From Ascarosepion bandense (lineage: Eukaryota > Mollusca > Cephalopoda > Sepiida > Sepiidae), in NCBI GenBank assembly GCA_037127315.1, contig JBBBDQ010000350.1, positions 5,670,501-5,734,500 of the forward strand: DNA of 64,000 nt, given 5' to 3'. This document shows positions 34,186-46,414 of the stretch, in pieces. Under the pieces are notes generated by a model, which was not told the DNA's origin, ran no database searches, and saw only the letters and a program-made list of their open reading frames with translations. Every line of letters starts with the position of its first letter. The stretch's first letter is position 1. The position numbers and the translations under genes were made by a program.

Positions 34186-34630
34186 TTTGTCTATATTGCT
34201 GAGATAGGTTATTGTAATTATTTACACTATTTACATTGTTTGCATACTTTTCCTCATGTTTGTTGCCATATTGACGACGTTCCGGCCGTTATACTCTCCG
34301 ACCATCTTAAGGATCTGTCTATATTTCTGAGATGAGGTATTGTAAGTATTTGCACTTACAAGATTTATTTAGATTATTCGGACTGTTGTCCTCATTTTTG
34401 TTGCCATATTCACAATGTTTCGGCCGTTGTACGCTTCGATCGCCTTCAGGTGATTGGAATTTAGAAATGAACCCTTTATTTAATTCATCGGGTTAGATTG
34501 TTCTAGATCCATCAGCCATGTCTCTTCCAGGTGTCTTAGTATCAGTTATCTCCTTTTAACTCAATCCCCGTTTGGTAAAGTCACTGGATTTAATCAACGA
34601 TTTTATCCACTGCATGAGGTGTCCTCGAGG
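34186..34630 (-). repeat. SINE-C: 108-bp modules, arm and tRNA-like core
   Basis: Two module copies (tgtctatatt.ctgagat, gttgccatattga) and the arm (gtttcggccgttgtacgctt, cttcaggtgattgga), then the core: tttatccactgc...gaggtgtcc and its complement A-box. One arm only; the opposite arm is not present. Confidence 0.7.
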
Positions 34631-34796
34631 AAATGTCGTGAATATGGCAAAATAGGTGAGCACAACATTCTGAACAATGTAAATAGTGCACTCTGTACTT
34701 GTATTCACCAAGCTTATTTCGTAGAACGACTGTAAAGCGAACATGCTGAAGGATTCCATAACAATGTACAAAATAGTATTTTATTCGCAATGCTCA

Positions 34797-37700
34797 AAGG
34801 TGTAGTATTTTACCCAGGTCCAAATTTTGCTTTCTCAAACCTTTTAGAATTTCTACCAAGGGTGTAGTTTTACCTAGCTCCATAGTCCACATTTTGCTTT
34901 CTCAAACCTTTTAGAATGTCTACCAAGGGTGTAGTTTTACCTAGCTCCACAGTCCAAATTTTGATTTCTCAAACCTTTTAGAATTTCTACCAAGGGTGTA
35001 GTTTTACCTAGCTCCACAGTCCAAATTTTGCTTTCTCAAACCTTTTAGAATGTCTACCAAGGGTGTAGTTTTACCTAGCTCCACAGTCCAAATTTTGCTT
35101 TCTCAAACCTTTTAGAATTTCTACCAAGGGTGTAGATTTACCTAGCTCCACAGTCCAAATTTTGCTTTCTCAAACCTTTTAGAATTTCTACCAAGGGTGT
35201 AGTTTTACCTAGCTCCATAGTCCACATTTTGCTTTCTCAAACCTTTTAGAATTTCTACCAAGGGTGTAGTTTTAGCTAGCTCCACAGTGCAAATTTTGCT
35301 TTCTCAAACCTTTTAGAATTTCTACCAAGGGTGTAGTTTTAGCCAGCTCCATAGTCCAAATTTTGCTTTCTCAAACCTTAGAATTTCTACCAAGGGTGTA
35401 GTTTTACCAGTCCATGTCCACATTTTGCTTTCAAACCTTTAGAATTTCTACCAAGGGGGTAGTTTTACCTAGCTCCACAGTCCAAATTTGCTTTCAAACC
35501 TTTTAGAATTTTAACAAGGGTGTAGTTTTACCAGCTCCACAGTCCAAATTTTGCTTTCAAACCTTTTTAGAATTTCTACCAAGGGTGTAGTTTTACCTAG
35601 CTCCATAGTCCACATTTTGCTTTCTCAAACCTTTTAGAATTTCTACCAAGGGTGTAGTTTTACCTAGCTCTATAGTCCACATTTTGCTTTCTCAAACCTT
35701 TTAGAATTTCTACCAAGGGTAGTTTTACCTAGCTCCCATAGTCCACATTTTGCTTTCTCAAACCTTTTAGAATTTCTACCATGGTGTAGTTTTACCTGTA
35801 GCCTCATAGTCCACATTTTGTTTTCTTCAAACCTTTTAGAATTTTCATTGTTGTGAATATCATCTCATTCATAGTCCACATTTTGTCAAACCTTTTAGAA
35901 TTTCTATCAAGGGTGTAGTTTTACCTAGCTCCATAGTCCAAATTTTATTTCAAACCTTTTAGAATTTTACCAAGGGTGTATTACTCTGCCTCCATAGTCC
36001 ACATTTTTTGCTTTCAAAAACTTTGTGAATTTCTACCAAGGGTGTAGTTTTACCTATTCATAGTCAACATTTGCTTTCTTCATACCTTTAGAATTTCTAC
36101 CAAGGTAGTTTTCATCATCCATAGTCTACATTTTGCTTTCCCAAACCTTTTAGAATTTCTACCAAGGGTAGATTTACCAGTCTATAGTCCATTTTTGCTT
36201 TGTCAAAACTCTTTTAGAATTTTACCAAGGGTGTGTTTTACCAGCCCATAGTCCACATTTTGCTTTCTTCAAACCTTTTAGAATTTCTACCAAGGGTGTG
36301 AAGCTCACTTCAAATTTGTGTCCACATTTTGCTTTCTCAAACCTTTTAGAATTTCTACCAAGGGTGTAGCTTTACCTAGCTCCATAGTCCACATTTTGTT
36401 TTCTCAAACCTTTTAGAATTTCTACCATGTGTAGTTTTACCTAGTTCCAGCTAAGTCCAAATTTTGCTTTCTCAAACCTTGAATTTTACTAAGGGTGAAG
36501 TTTTAGCCAGCTCCATAGTCCAAATTTTGCTTTCTCAAACCTTTAGAATTTCTACCAAGGGTGTAGCTTTACCTCTTAGCTCCATAGTCCAGATTTGTTT
36601 TCTCAAACCTTTTGAATGTCTACCAAGGGTGTAGTTTTACCTAGCTCCACAGTCCAAATTTTGATTTCTCAAAACTCTTTAGAATTTCTACCATGTAGTT
36701 TTACCAGTCTGTTAGTCTGATGAGTTTTCAAACTTTTAGTTCTCACCAAGGGTGTAGTTTTACCTAGCTCCATAGTCCATTTTTGCTTTCTCAAACCTTT
36801 TAGAATTTTCACTAAGGGCAGTTTTACTTAGCTCCATAGTCCACATTTGCTTTCAAACCTTTTAGAATTTCTACGAAGGGTGTAGTTTTATCAGCTCACA
36901 GTCCATTTTAAGCTTTCTCAAACCTTTTAGAATTTCTACCAAGGGTGTAGATTTACTCATTCATAGTCCACATTTTGCTTTCTCAAACCTTTTAGAATTT
37001 CTACCAAAGGGGAATACCTAGCTCCATAGTCCAAATTTTTGCTTTTCAAACCTTTTTAGAATTTCTATCAAGGGTATAGTTTGACCTAGCTCCATAGTCC
37101 ATATTTTGCTTTTCTCAAACCTTTTAGAATTTTCAAGGGTGTAGTTTTACCTATCTCCACAGTCCAAATTTTGCTTTCTCAAACCTTTTAGAATTTCTAC
37201 CAAGGGTGTAGTTTTACCTAGCTCCATAGTCCAAATTTTGCTTTCTCAAACCTTTTAGAACTTCTACCAAAAGTGTAGTTTTACCTAGCTCCACAGTCCA
37301 AATTTTGCTTTCTCAAACCTTTTAGAATTTCTACCAAGGGTGTAGTTTTACCTAGCTCCATAGTCCACATTTTGCTTTCTCAAACCTTTTAGAATTTCTA
37401 CCAAGGGTGTAGATTTACCTAGATCCATAGTCCACATTTTGCTTTGTCAAACCTTTTAGAATTTCTACCAAGGGTGTAGTTTTACCTAGCTCCATAGTCC
37501 ACATTTTGCTTTCTCAAACCTTTTAGAATTTCTACCAAGGGTGTAGTTTTACCTAGCTCCATAGTCCACATTTTGCTTTCTCAAACCTTTTAGAATTTCT
37601 ACCAAGGGTGTAGTTTTACCTAGCTCCATAGTCCACATTTTGCTTTCTCAAACCTTTTAGAATTTCTACCAAGGGTGTAGTTTTACCTAGCTCCACAGTC

Positions 37701-40700
37701 CAAATTTTGCTTTCTCAAACCTTTTAGAATTTCTACCAAGGGTGTAGTTTTAGCCAGCTCCATAGTCCAAATTTTGCTTTCTCAAACCTTTTAGAATTTC
37801 TACCAAGGGTGTAGTTTTACCTAGCTCCATAGTCCACATTTTGCTTTCTCAAACCTTTTAGAATTTCTACCAAGGGTGTAGTTTTACCTAGCTCCACAGT
37901 CCAAATTTTGCTTTCTCAAACCTTTTAGAATTTCTACCAAGGGTGTAGTTTTACCTAGCTCCACAGTCCAAATTTTGATTTCTCAAACCTTTTAGAATTT
38001 CTACCAAGGGTGTAGTTTTACCTAGCTCCATAGTCCACATTTTGCTTTCTCAAACCTTTTAGAATTTCTACCAAGGGTGTAGTTTTACCTAGCTCCATAG
38101 TCCACATTTTGCTTTCTCAAACCTTTTAGAATTTCTACCAAGGGTGTAGTTTTACCTAGCTCCATAGTCCACATTTTGCTTTCTCAAACCTTTTAGAATT
38201 TCTACCAAGGGTGTAGTTTTACCTAGCTCCATAGTCCACATTTTGCTTTCTCAAACCTTTTAGAATTTCTACCAAGGGTGTAGATTTACCTAGCTCCATA
38301 GTCCACATTTTGCTTTCTCAAACCTTTTAGAATTTCTACCAAGGGTGTAGTTTTACCTAGCTCCATAGTCCAAATTTTGCTTTCTCAAACCTTTTAGAAT
38401 TTCTACCAAGGGTGTAGTTTTACCTAGCTCCATAGTCCACATTTTGCTTTCTCAAACCTTTTAGAATTTCTACCAAGGGTGTAGTTTTACCTAGCTCCAT
38501 AGTCCACATTTTGCTTTCTCAAACCTTTTAGAATTTCTACCAAGGGTGTAGTTTTACCTAGCTCCATAGTCCACATTTTGCTTTCTCAAACCTTTTAGAA
38601 TTTCTACCAAGGGTGTAGATTTACCTAGCTCCATAGTCCACATTTTGCTTTCTCAAACCTTTTAGAATTTCTACCAAAGGTGTAGTTTTACCTAGCTCCA
38701 TAGTCCAAATTTTGCTTTCTCAAACCTTTTAGAATTTCTACCAAGGGTGTAGTTTTACCTAGCTCCATAGTCCACATTTTGCTTTCTCAAACCTTTTAGA
38801 ATTTCTACCAAGGGTGTAGTTTTACCTATCTCCACAGTCCAAATTTTGCTTTCTCAAACCTTTTAGAATTTCTACCAAGGGTGTAGTTTTACCTAGCTCC
38901 ATAGTCCAAATTTTGCTTTCTCAAACCTTTTAGAACTTCTACCAAAAGTGTAGTTTTACCTAGCTCCACAGTCCAAATTTTGCTTTCTCAAACCTTTTAG
39001 AATTTCTACCAAGGGTGTAGTTTTACCTAGCTCCATAGTCCACATTTTGCTTTCTCAAACCTTTTAGAATTTCTACCAAGGGTGTAGTTTTACCTAGCTC
39101 CATAGTCCACATTTTGCTTTCTCAAACCTTTTAGAATTTCTACCAAGGGTGTAGTTTTACCTAGCTCCATAGTTCAAATTTTGCTTTCTCAAACCTTTTA
39201 GAATTTCTACCAAGGGTGTAGTTTTACCTAGCTCCATAGTCCACATTTTGCTTTCTCAAACCTTTTAGAATTTCTACCAAGGGTGTAGTTTTACCTAGCT
39301 CCACAGTCCAAATTTTGCTTTCTCAAACCTTTTAGAATTTCTACCAAGGGTGTAGTTTTACCTAGCTCCATAGTCCACATTTTGCTTTCTCAAACCTTTT
39401 AGAATTTCTACCAAGGGTGTAGTTTTACCTAGCTCCACAGTCCAAATTTTGCTTTCTCAAACCTTTTAGAATTTCTACCAAGGGTGTAGTTTTACCTAGC
39501 TCCACAGTCCAAATTTTGCTTTCTCAAACCTTTTAGAATTTCTACCAAGGTTGTAGTTTTACCTAGCTCCACAGTCCAAATTTTGCTTTCTCAAACCTTT
39601 TAGAATTTCTACCAAGGGTGTAGTTTTACCTAGCTCCATAGTCCACATTTTGCTTTCTCAAACCTTTTAGAATTTCTACCAAGGGTGTAGTTTTACCTAG
39701 CTCCACAGTCCAAATTTTGCTTTCTCAAACCTTTTACAATTTCTACCAAGGGTGTAGTTTTACCTAGCTCCATAGTCCACATTTTGCTTTCTCAAACCTT
39801 TTAGAATTTCTACCAAGGGTGTAGTTTTACCTAGCTCCACAGTCCAAATTTTGCTTTCTCAAACCTTTTAGAATTTCTACCAAGGGTGTAGTTTTACCTA
39901 GCTCCACAGTCCAAATTTTGCTTTCTCAAACCTTTTAAAATTTCTACCAAGGGTGTAGTTTTACCTAGCTCCATTGTCCATATTTTGCTTTCTCAAACCT
40001 TGTAGAATTTCTACCAAGGGTGTAGTTTTACCTAGCTCCACAGTCCAAATTTTGCTTTCTCAAACCTTTTAGTATTTCTACCAAGGGTGTAGTTTTACCT
40101 AGCTCCATAGTCCACATTTTGATTTCTCAAACCTTTTAGAATTTCTACCAATGGTGTAGTTTTACCTAGCTCCATAGTCCACATTTTGCTTTCTCAAACC
40201 TTTTAGAATTTCTACCAAGGGTGTAGTTTTACCTAGCTCCACAGTCCAAATTTTGCTTTCTCAAACCTTTTAGAATTTCTACCAAGGGTGTAGTTTTACC
40301 TAGCTCCATAGTCCAAATTTTGCTTTCTCATACCTTTTAGAATTCCTACCAAGGGTGTAGTTTTACCTAGCTCCACAGTCCAAATTTTGCTTTCTCAAAC
40401 CTTTTAGAATTTCTACCAAGGGTGTAGTTTTACCTAGCTCCATAGTCCACAATTTTGATTTCTCAAACCTTTTAGAATTTCTACCAAGGGTGTAGTTTTA
40501 CCTAGCTCCATAGTCCAAATTTTGCTTTCTCAAACCTTTTAGAATTTCTACCAAGGATGTAGTTTTACCTAGCTCCACAGTCCAAATTTTGCTTTCTCAA
40601 ACCTTTTAGAATTTCTACCAAGGGTGTAGTTTTACCTAGCTCCATAGTCCACATTTTGATTTCTCAAACCTTTTAGAATTTCTACCAAGGGTGTAGTTTT

Positions 40701-41620
40701 ACCTAGCTCCATAGTCCACATTTTGCTTTCTCAAACCTTTTAGAATTTCTACCAAGGGTGTAGTTTTACCTAGCTCCACAGTCCAAATTTTGCTTTCTCA
40801 AACCTTTTAGAATTTCTACCAAGGGTGTAGTTTTACCTAGCTCCATAGTCCACATTTTGATTTCTCAAACCTTTTAGAATTTCTACCAAGGGTGTAGTTT
40901 TACCTAGCTCCACAGTCCAAATTTTGCTTTCTCAAACCTTTTAGAATTTCTACCAAGGGTGTAGTTTTACCTAGCTCCACAGTCCAAATTTTGCTTTCTC
41001 AAACCTTTTAGAATTTCTACCAAGGGTGTAGTTTTACCTAGCTCCATAGTCCACATTTTGATTTCTCAAACCTTTTAGAATTTCTACCAAGGGTGTAGTT
41101 TTACCTAGCTCCATAGTTCAAATTTTGCTTTCTCAAACCTTTTAGAATTTCTACCAAGGGTGTAGTTTTACCTAGCTCCATAGTCCAAATTTTGCTTTCT
41201 CAAACCTTTTTGAATTTCTACCAAGGGTGTAGTTTTACCTAGCTCCATAGTCCACATTTTGCTTTCTCAAACCTTTTAGAATTTCTACCAAGGGTGTAGT
41301 TTTACCTAGCTCCACAGTCCAAATTTTGCTTTCTCAAACCTTTTAGAATTTCTACCAAGAGTGTAGTTTTTCCTAGCTCCATAGTCCACATTTTGATTTC
41401 TCAAACCTTTTAGAATTTCTACCAAGGGTGTAGTTTTACCTAGCTCCATAGTCCAAATTTTGCTTTCTCATACCTTTTAGAATTTCTACCAAGGGTGTAG
41501 TTTTAGCCAGCTCCATAGTCCAAATTTTGCTTTCTCACATTTTTTGCATTTTCTTCCAAGGGTGTATTTTTTCTATCCAGATCCACAGTCAAAATTTTGC
41601 TTACTCAAACCTTTCGGATT
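34797..41620. repeat. 67-bp satellite array, about 100 copies
   Basis: Unit: attttgctttctcaaacc, ttttagaatttctaccaa, gggtgtagttttacctag, ctccatagtccac; spacing 67 bp (for example 37503 to 37570). Two main variants (CCATAGTCCACA and CCACAGTCCAAA) are interspersed, alternating in places. Units at 34.8-35.38 and 37.14-41.5 kb are nearly identical; 35.38-37.14 kb is full of small indels. The last two units (41.52-41.62 kb) decay. No frame persists because 67 is not a multiple of three. Confidence 0.97.
35380..37140. repeat. Indel-rich block inside the 67-bp satellite
   Basis: Units here lose or gain 1-10 bases at many positions (accag for acctagctcc, missing ggtg, doubled or dropped T), while both flanking parts are clean. 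Confidence 0.85.
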
Positions 41621-41833
41621 TTTTTAAAGTTAAAATCACCATCGAACAGATTAACGTGAAATTGTCGAGGCAGTTGAACTTTTGTAGTTTCTTTGAATTA
41701 TGTGATATGAGTGTAAAATTTTAAGGAGAAAACTTTGAAGGGGAATAACGAGTCATTACCATAGATGCGCTAATTGAAACCTCTTGGATAATTTTCGGAC
41801 AGACCTATTCTAGTCTTTTCCTTAACTTATCTT
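41621..41833. other. Short unassigned gap
   Basis: No recognised feature. Confidence 0.4.
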
Positions 41834-42030
41834 ACGGCCACGCGGAAAAGACCGGTTCTCGTGCGATTACCGAAGTTAAGCAGCGTGAAGCCTGGTTAGC
41901 AACAGGATAGGTAACCGTTTGGAAATAACAGTTGATGTAAGTTTGGATCTGCAGGTAATGTAATAGATAATGGCTCAAAATTGTTAATCGGAGATCCAAG
42001 TTCCGATCCTCGTTAGGTTCGTTATATTCC
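41834..42030 (+). repeat. 5S-like head joined to a tRNA-like head
   Basis: 41834-41940 matches 5S rRNA (acggccacgcgg, accggttctcgtgcgattac, gaagttaagcag, ataggtaaccgtttggaaat) with deletions. It continues directly into a tRNA-like head: aatgtaatagataatggctc (A-box region) and CAAGTTCCGATCCTCG (B-box region). The arrangement parallels 487-790. Confidence 0.65.
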
Positions 42031-42164
42031 AGATCCAAGTATCCCGTGAGTACCTATGGTGCGGTACATATAATGCCCTTACTGTAGCCGTAGTAGAATT
42101 GGTGTTTCTTTGGGTACGACAACCTGATGGAGCCCAACCCTCTCCAAGCTGGTTTGAATTCTCT

Positions 42165-42395
42165 TAGACCGGTTACCAGCCAAGTCTATAGAATCCAGTC
42201 TGTCCTGCTATTTTACCCTTAGCTTAGGGGAGAATAGATGGATACATACCTTTTCCAAAGGAATTAGCAAGCAACTAAATGTAATGAATACGACTTAAAT
42301 TCAAACTCGGCTCTCCCAGTCGTTATATTCATTTACGCGCAAATACTTTTGGGAAAAGTCTGAATCCCCCTCTCCTCTCCCAAGCTATGGGTTAA
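42165..42395 (-). repeat. SINE-A fragments
   Basis: 42165-42325 is a minus-strand copy (accagccaagtctatagaat, gtcctgctattttac, aattcaaactcggctc). 42330-42395 is a plus-strand piece (ttacgcgcaaatactttt). Confidence 0.65.
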
Positions 42396-42624
42396 TTAAT
42401 AATACTTGCATTACTGAAGAATTATCTCCAAAAAACGGTTGATAAGTTATAGAAAATGAATCAATCAAAACAACCTACAATACTCGAATGAATATAGCTC
42501 TCCACAATTTCCTATAATTCGTAGCTCTTTACAATATTTGTCTTTTTACATTCTCTCCCTCTCATTACTCTGTCATTCATTCATACAAGGTTGTTAGATT
42601 GGTCCTTATTCTCTTATATGTCAT

Positions 42625-43265
42625 GTCCCTTCAGGACGTCGGCGATTATGGTCCACCACATATCCCTCTCATCTGCAGTTCTTAATAGGTTTTGTTTTTG
42701 CTATTTCTCCCAAATACGTAAATACGTTCTACCATCCATTTGTTCAAGCACATGAAGTAGGTCACGCGTTCCTCTGTATCTCTTTTCCCTCAATCTGTCC
42801 TGTGAGTATCAGATTTTCTAAGCTCTCTTTCCTCGTTACATGTTTCAAAAATTTCAACTACCGCTTCCTGATGTTAAGTATAAGTTTCCTTTTTGTTTCA
42901 CCTATTCCAGTTGAATTCATTGCATTCACTTACGCGCAAATACCCTTGGGAAACGTATTAATCCGTCTCTTCCCTCCAGTTATGGGTTAAATAACAGGAC
43001 AGATTGGGTTCTGTAGCTTTGGCTGGCAACCAGTCTACCACAGAAAGCAATGGCAACCTCCTGCGGGATAATCCTCTGCCCAGTCAGTCATGTCTCTTTC
43101 GAGACATGATCGCCCAAGCGTGCTTCACGTATGGCACTTAACTGACTGACTGATCTTCAAAACCTTACATGGAATCCTCAGTATATTTCTATAGAATCAC
43201 GTTTCTGTTGCTTCTTCATCTTTGAAGAGATGTTCCAGTATTAACTGCACTACATGAGAACAGTC

Positions 43266-43297
<32 letters not shown>

Positions 43298-43556
43298 ATT
43301 TCCATTGAAATTTTCCTGTCTCTTAATACTCTGCTTAACTTTTGGAATGCACTTTGTTCATTCTAATACGTCGTCGTATCTCAGTGCAGAACTTTCCATC
43401 CTCTGTTAGAACACTTACCAAATATTTACATTTCTGTGCCCGCTGGATTTTAGTATCCTCGACTCATAATTTGCATTTTGGGTTCATGCCTTTTGCTCGT
43501 AAACATGCATTTTGCCTTTTCGTAGTTTATCCTTAGTCCTTTCCTCTCTCTTTACC
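42625..43556 (-). pseudogene. RTE-type LINE split by a SINE-A
   Basis: 42630-42907 carries the RTE 3' end on the minus strand (tgtcccttcaggacgtcggc complement; ctgtgagtatcagattttct). After the SINE it resumes at about 43158 with the upstream part (YRRMLRI and ISLETK regions) and reaches the KTECM region near 43510. Many stops. Confidence 0.75.
42908..43157 (+). repeat. SINE-A inserted in the RTE copy
   Basis: From ccagttgaattcattgcatt to ctgactgactgatc; close to the family consensus. The RTE sequence on either side is otherwise continuous. Confidence 0.85.
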
Positions 43557-43558
43557 CT

Positions 43559-44305
43559 AAAATGCCAAGTACATGTTTAAATATCTAAGAAGCGTGCTGA
43601 CAGAGGATGGAAACTGCGATGATGGAATCCAAAAACGCATTGACATGGCCAATGACGCATTTCAAAAGCTAACCAGAGTACTGAAAGACAAAAAAATCTC
43701 ATTGGAAACAAAAAGGAGAGTACTGGATTGATATGTGATGTCTGTTCTTCTGTATGGCAGTGAATGTTAGACGGTCTTCTCAAGGATGAAGGAGAGGCTT
43801 GAGGCAGCAGTAATGTGGTTTTACAGAAGGATGCTGAGGATACCATGGACTGAGCACATAAGAAGAGAGTGCTGGATTGCTATATCTGACATCTGTCCTT
43901 CTGTATGGCAGTGAACGTTAGATGATATCAAAGATGAAGGAGAGGCTTGAGGCAGCAGAAATGTGGTTTTACAGAAGGATGCTGAGGATACCATGGACTA
44001 AGCACGTAACTAACGATGAGGTATTGGAGAGTGTGGAAACGAAAAGAAAACTCATACTTAACACAAGGAAGAGATAGATGAGGTTTCTTGGACATATAAT
44101 GAGGAAGGGGTGCCCGGAGAATTTAATACTCACAGAACGGACAGAGTGAAATAAAAACAGGGGAAAGCAGGCCTGAGCAAATGGATGGCAGAGCGAGGTT
44201 TGTGAGAGATACCAAGAGGAAGAATTTTGAGAGCGACAAGAGACAGAGCCAAATGGATTTCCATGATCGCTTACGTCCTGAAGGGACACGGCACATGAAG
44301 AAGAA
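43559..44305 (+). pseudogene. RTE-type LINE with 147-bp internal duplication
   Basis: Begins at the YKYLGSVLTED-like region, then RIDMANDAFQKLTRVL, and reaches the 3' end (tacgtcctgaagggacacgg, GAAGAAGAATG). The segment 43712-43859 (agagtactggattg to gactgagcacataag) is repeated at 43862-44009. Stops (for example TGA after VLD) mark it as dead. Head-to-head with the preceding RTE copy. Confidence 0.8.
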
Positions 44306-44609
44306 GAATGTCATGTGTATATTCATTGTACTTTTACACACGGTTTTGGCATAAGGCCGAAGGAGAAGTGGAACGATGCAGTTTGTCTACCCTACTATCC
44401 TTAACCTTGCAAATCTTTTTCACGGCCTATTCATTTGTTACAATTTACTCATTCAGTACAATGCATCCCTCTTCAGCCAATCCTACATTTACCCAAATAC
44501 CACATACTCAAAAGGGAATCTACTAAAACTCCATGATGTAAAATTTATGAATATTTACAATATTTATTTTTATCATTTTACTCATTTTTTTTTCAAAAAT
44601 ATAAAAAAA

Positions 44610-45077
44610 CTAGCAGCATAGCCCGGCGTTGCTCTGGTGTAATGAAAGCTTTAAAACTAATCCATAGTCCTGGAGCTCAGACTCAGCCAAAAGAATATTT
44701 GTGTGAAGTTTGGTGAGAATCGGATAAAAATTGTGGATTTGTATAAAGGACATACAGACAGATAAACAGACACACACAAACAAACATCTTGCCTTATATA
44801 TATATATATATATTATCGATTTTCTGCACTATTGTAAGAACTGAAACCTTGAAACTTCTGAATATCGTTTCTTATGTCTTTTTCTATGAGTGTATGAAAT
44901 TTGATTAAAATCGGACCACTCCTTCTATAAACCGATTTTTTCGATTATCGATTTTCGATATTTATCGGGGGTACCTCGACACAAAACCTAGCTAAGAACA
45001 CTCACAGACGCTGATAGTAAAACTGTGTAAAATTTGAAGAAACTCGGTTCAGCCGTTTCGAAATCTATCGGTTACGG

Positions 45078-45142
<65 letters not shown>

Positions 45143-45170
45143 TAAAGTTCCATTTATAAATAAGTTTAGA
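44610..45170 (-). mobile_element. Helitron Hel-2, minus-strand copy
   Basis: Complement starts TCTAAACTTATTTATAAATGG (45170) and ends AACGCCGGGCTATGCTGCTAG (44610) before T. Contains TA and (CA)n runs (45079-45140) and the ATCGAAAATCG block. Confidence 0.8.
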
Positions 45171-45525
45171 TTAGATTATGTATCACTAAATCTCAATAAT
45201 GAAGATTAAAAGCAACCAAATATGCAAACTAAAACAAAAACATGAGTGGTCTCTATATTCTGCTAATAGATGAATTTTAGCCCCCTAAAGTTGAGGGAAG
45301 GAAGAAATAAATTAGGGCGAGGGAAAATCAATTGCTGACCCAGTCAAGTTAAGGAGATAAAAACAAACTGGAGAGACTGGGAATACTGACAAGGACCATA
45401 ACAAAAGAGAATCCCCACAACAGCAATTACTCACATTATCTAGGAGAGCAAAAAGAAACTAGTTAAACAGGGGTGGGATATGTCAAGAAACAACTGCGTT
45501 GTGTAGAGAAGAAATCATAGCTGTT
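45171..45525. other. No feature recognised
   Basis: No supported gene or repeat in this stretch. Confidence 0.4.
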
Positions 45526-45785
45526 CAATATGTCATGTCAGATTCTCCATTTTCCTCTTTGGGTGGCCAAGCATTTTCAACGAGCTCTTTTTGATTTCAT
45601 AACTGACTTTTCTGTTTCCATTTTCTTTCAAACGCCATAGTTGCTTACATGTATTCTCATCTGTCTTTTGTAGAATCACACGCAAGTCTTCTCTTTGTCC
45701 GTGTGGAGTTTGTCACTGCTTTATAGCTGGATTGGTATTACATAGCAGTTCAGAACTCTTTTCTTTGTTTCTATGGTTTAGAATG
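45526..45785 (-). pseudogene. RTE-type LINE fragment, diverged
   Basis: Retains the order cagattctccattttcctc, gtttccattttctttcaaac, tgttttgtagaatcacac, tacatagcag..agaactcttttctttgtttct, as in the other minus-strand RTE copies. Confidence 0.6.
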
Positions 45786-46082
45786 AAAAATATCGATAAT
45801 AATTTCCTCTGTAAATATCAAGTTTTATTACACAACACATATTTATTGCGCAACCCAACGCTTTAAAAATAAAATATCGTCTACAGTAACATTACGTTAG
45901 CACAGTAGTCAATATGGCTGAATAAAATATCAATATATTCTCTTAAATGATAATATGAGCTCCATTGACATTATATTTTAGAAGTAGGGTCTGCAAGCGT
46001 TCCAAACTGTAGTTGCATTTGTATAAACGCAGTATGAAGAAAAATACAGATCTGAACGCACGGCGATGCTTAAGATAAGCTT
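45786..46082. other. No feature recognised
   Basis: A 76-codon minus frame at 45943-46173 overlaps the next SINE and is not a gene. Confidence 0.4.
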
Positions 46083-46322
46083 GGGCGATCATGTCTCTTT
46101 CGAGACATGACTGACTGCGTAGAAGATTTTCCTGCACTAACATTACTTTCTGTGATAGACTGATTGCCAACATAATCTGTTCTGCTGGAGAGAGAAGAGA
46201 AGAATTAATATCTTTCCTAAGGGTATTTACCCGTATGTGAATACAACGAATTCGACAGGAGTTCGAATTCGGCTCTCTGATTTCTCGTTACGAGACGGTT
46301 TCTACTGCACTAGAACGCACAT
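46083..46322 (-). repeat. SINE-A, minus strand
   Basis: gcgatcatgtctctttcgag through gaagattttcctgca to gttcgaattcggctctctga and gcactagaacgcac (head complement). Confidence 0.8.
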
Positions 46323-46414
46323 GCCAAATTTATGAACCACTGATGGAAGAAAAACTAAATTTCTACAAAATAATTTATCTATATATTTAGGGACATCAAA
46401 AGTCGTAATCAGTA

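Noticed and set aside
34797..41620. CRISPR array
   Set aside because: Units are contiguous 67-bp repeats without unique spacers, in a eukaryotic transposon-rich context.
42625..44305. Single RTE insertion with 5' inversion (twin priming)
   Set aside because: The inverted part contains its own 3' end, which overlaps the 3' part of the plus-strand copy, so two insertions are needed.
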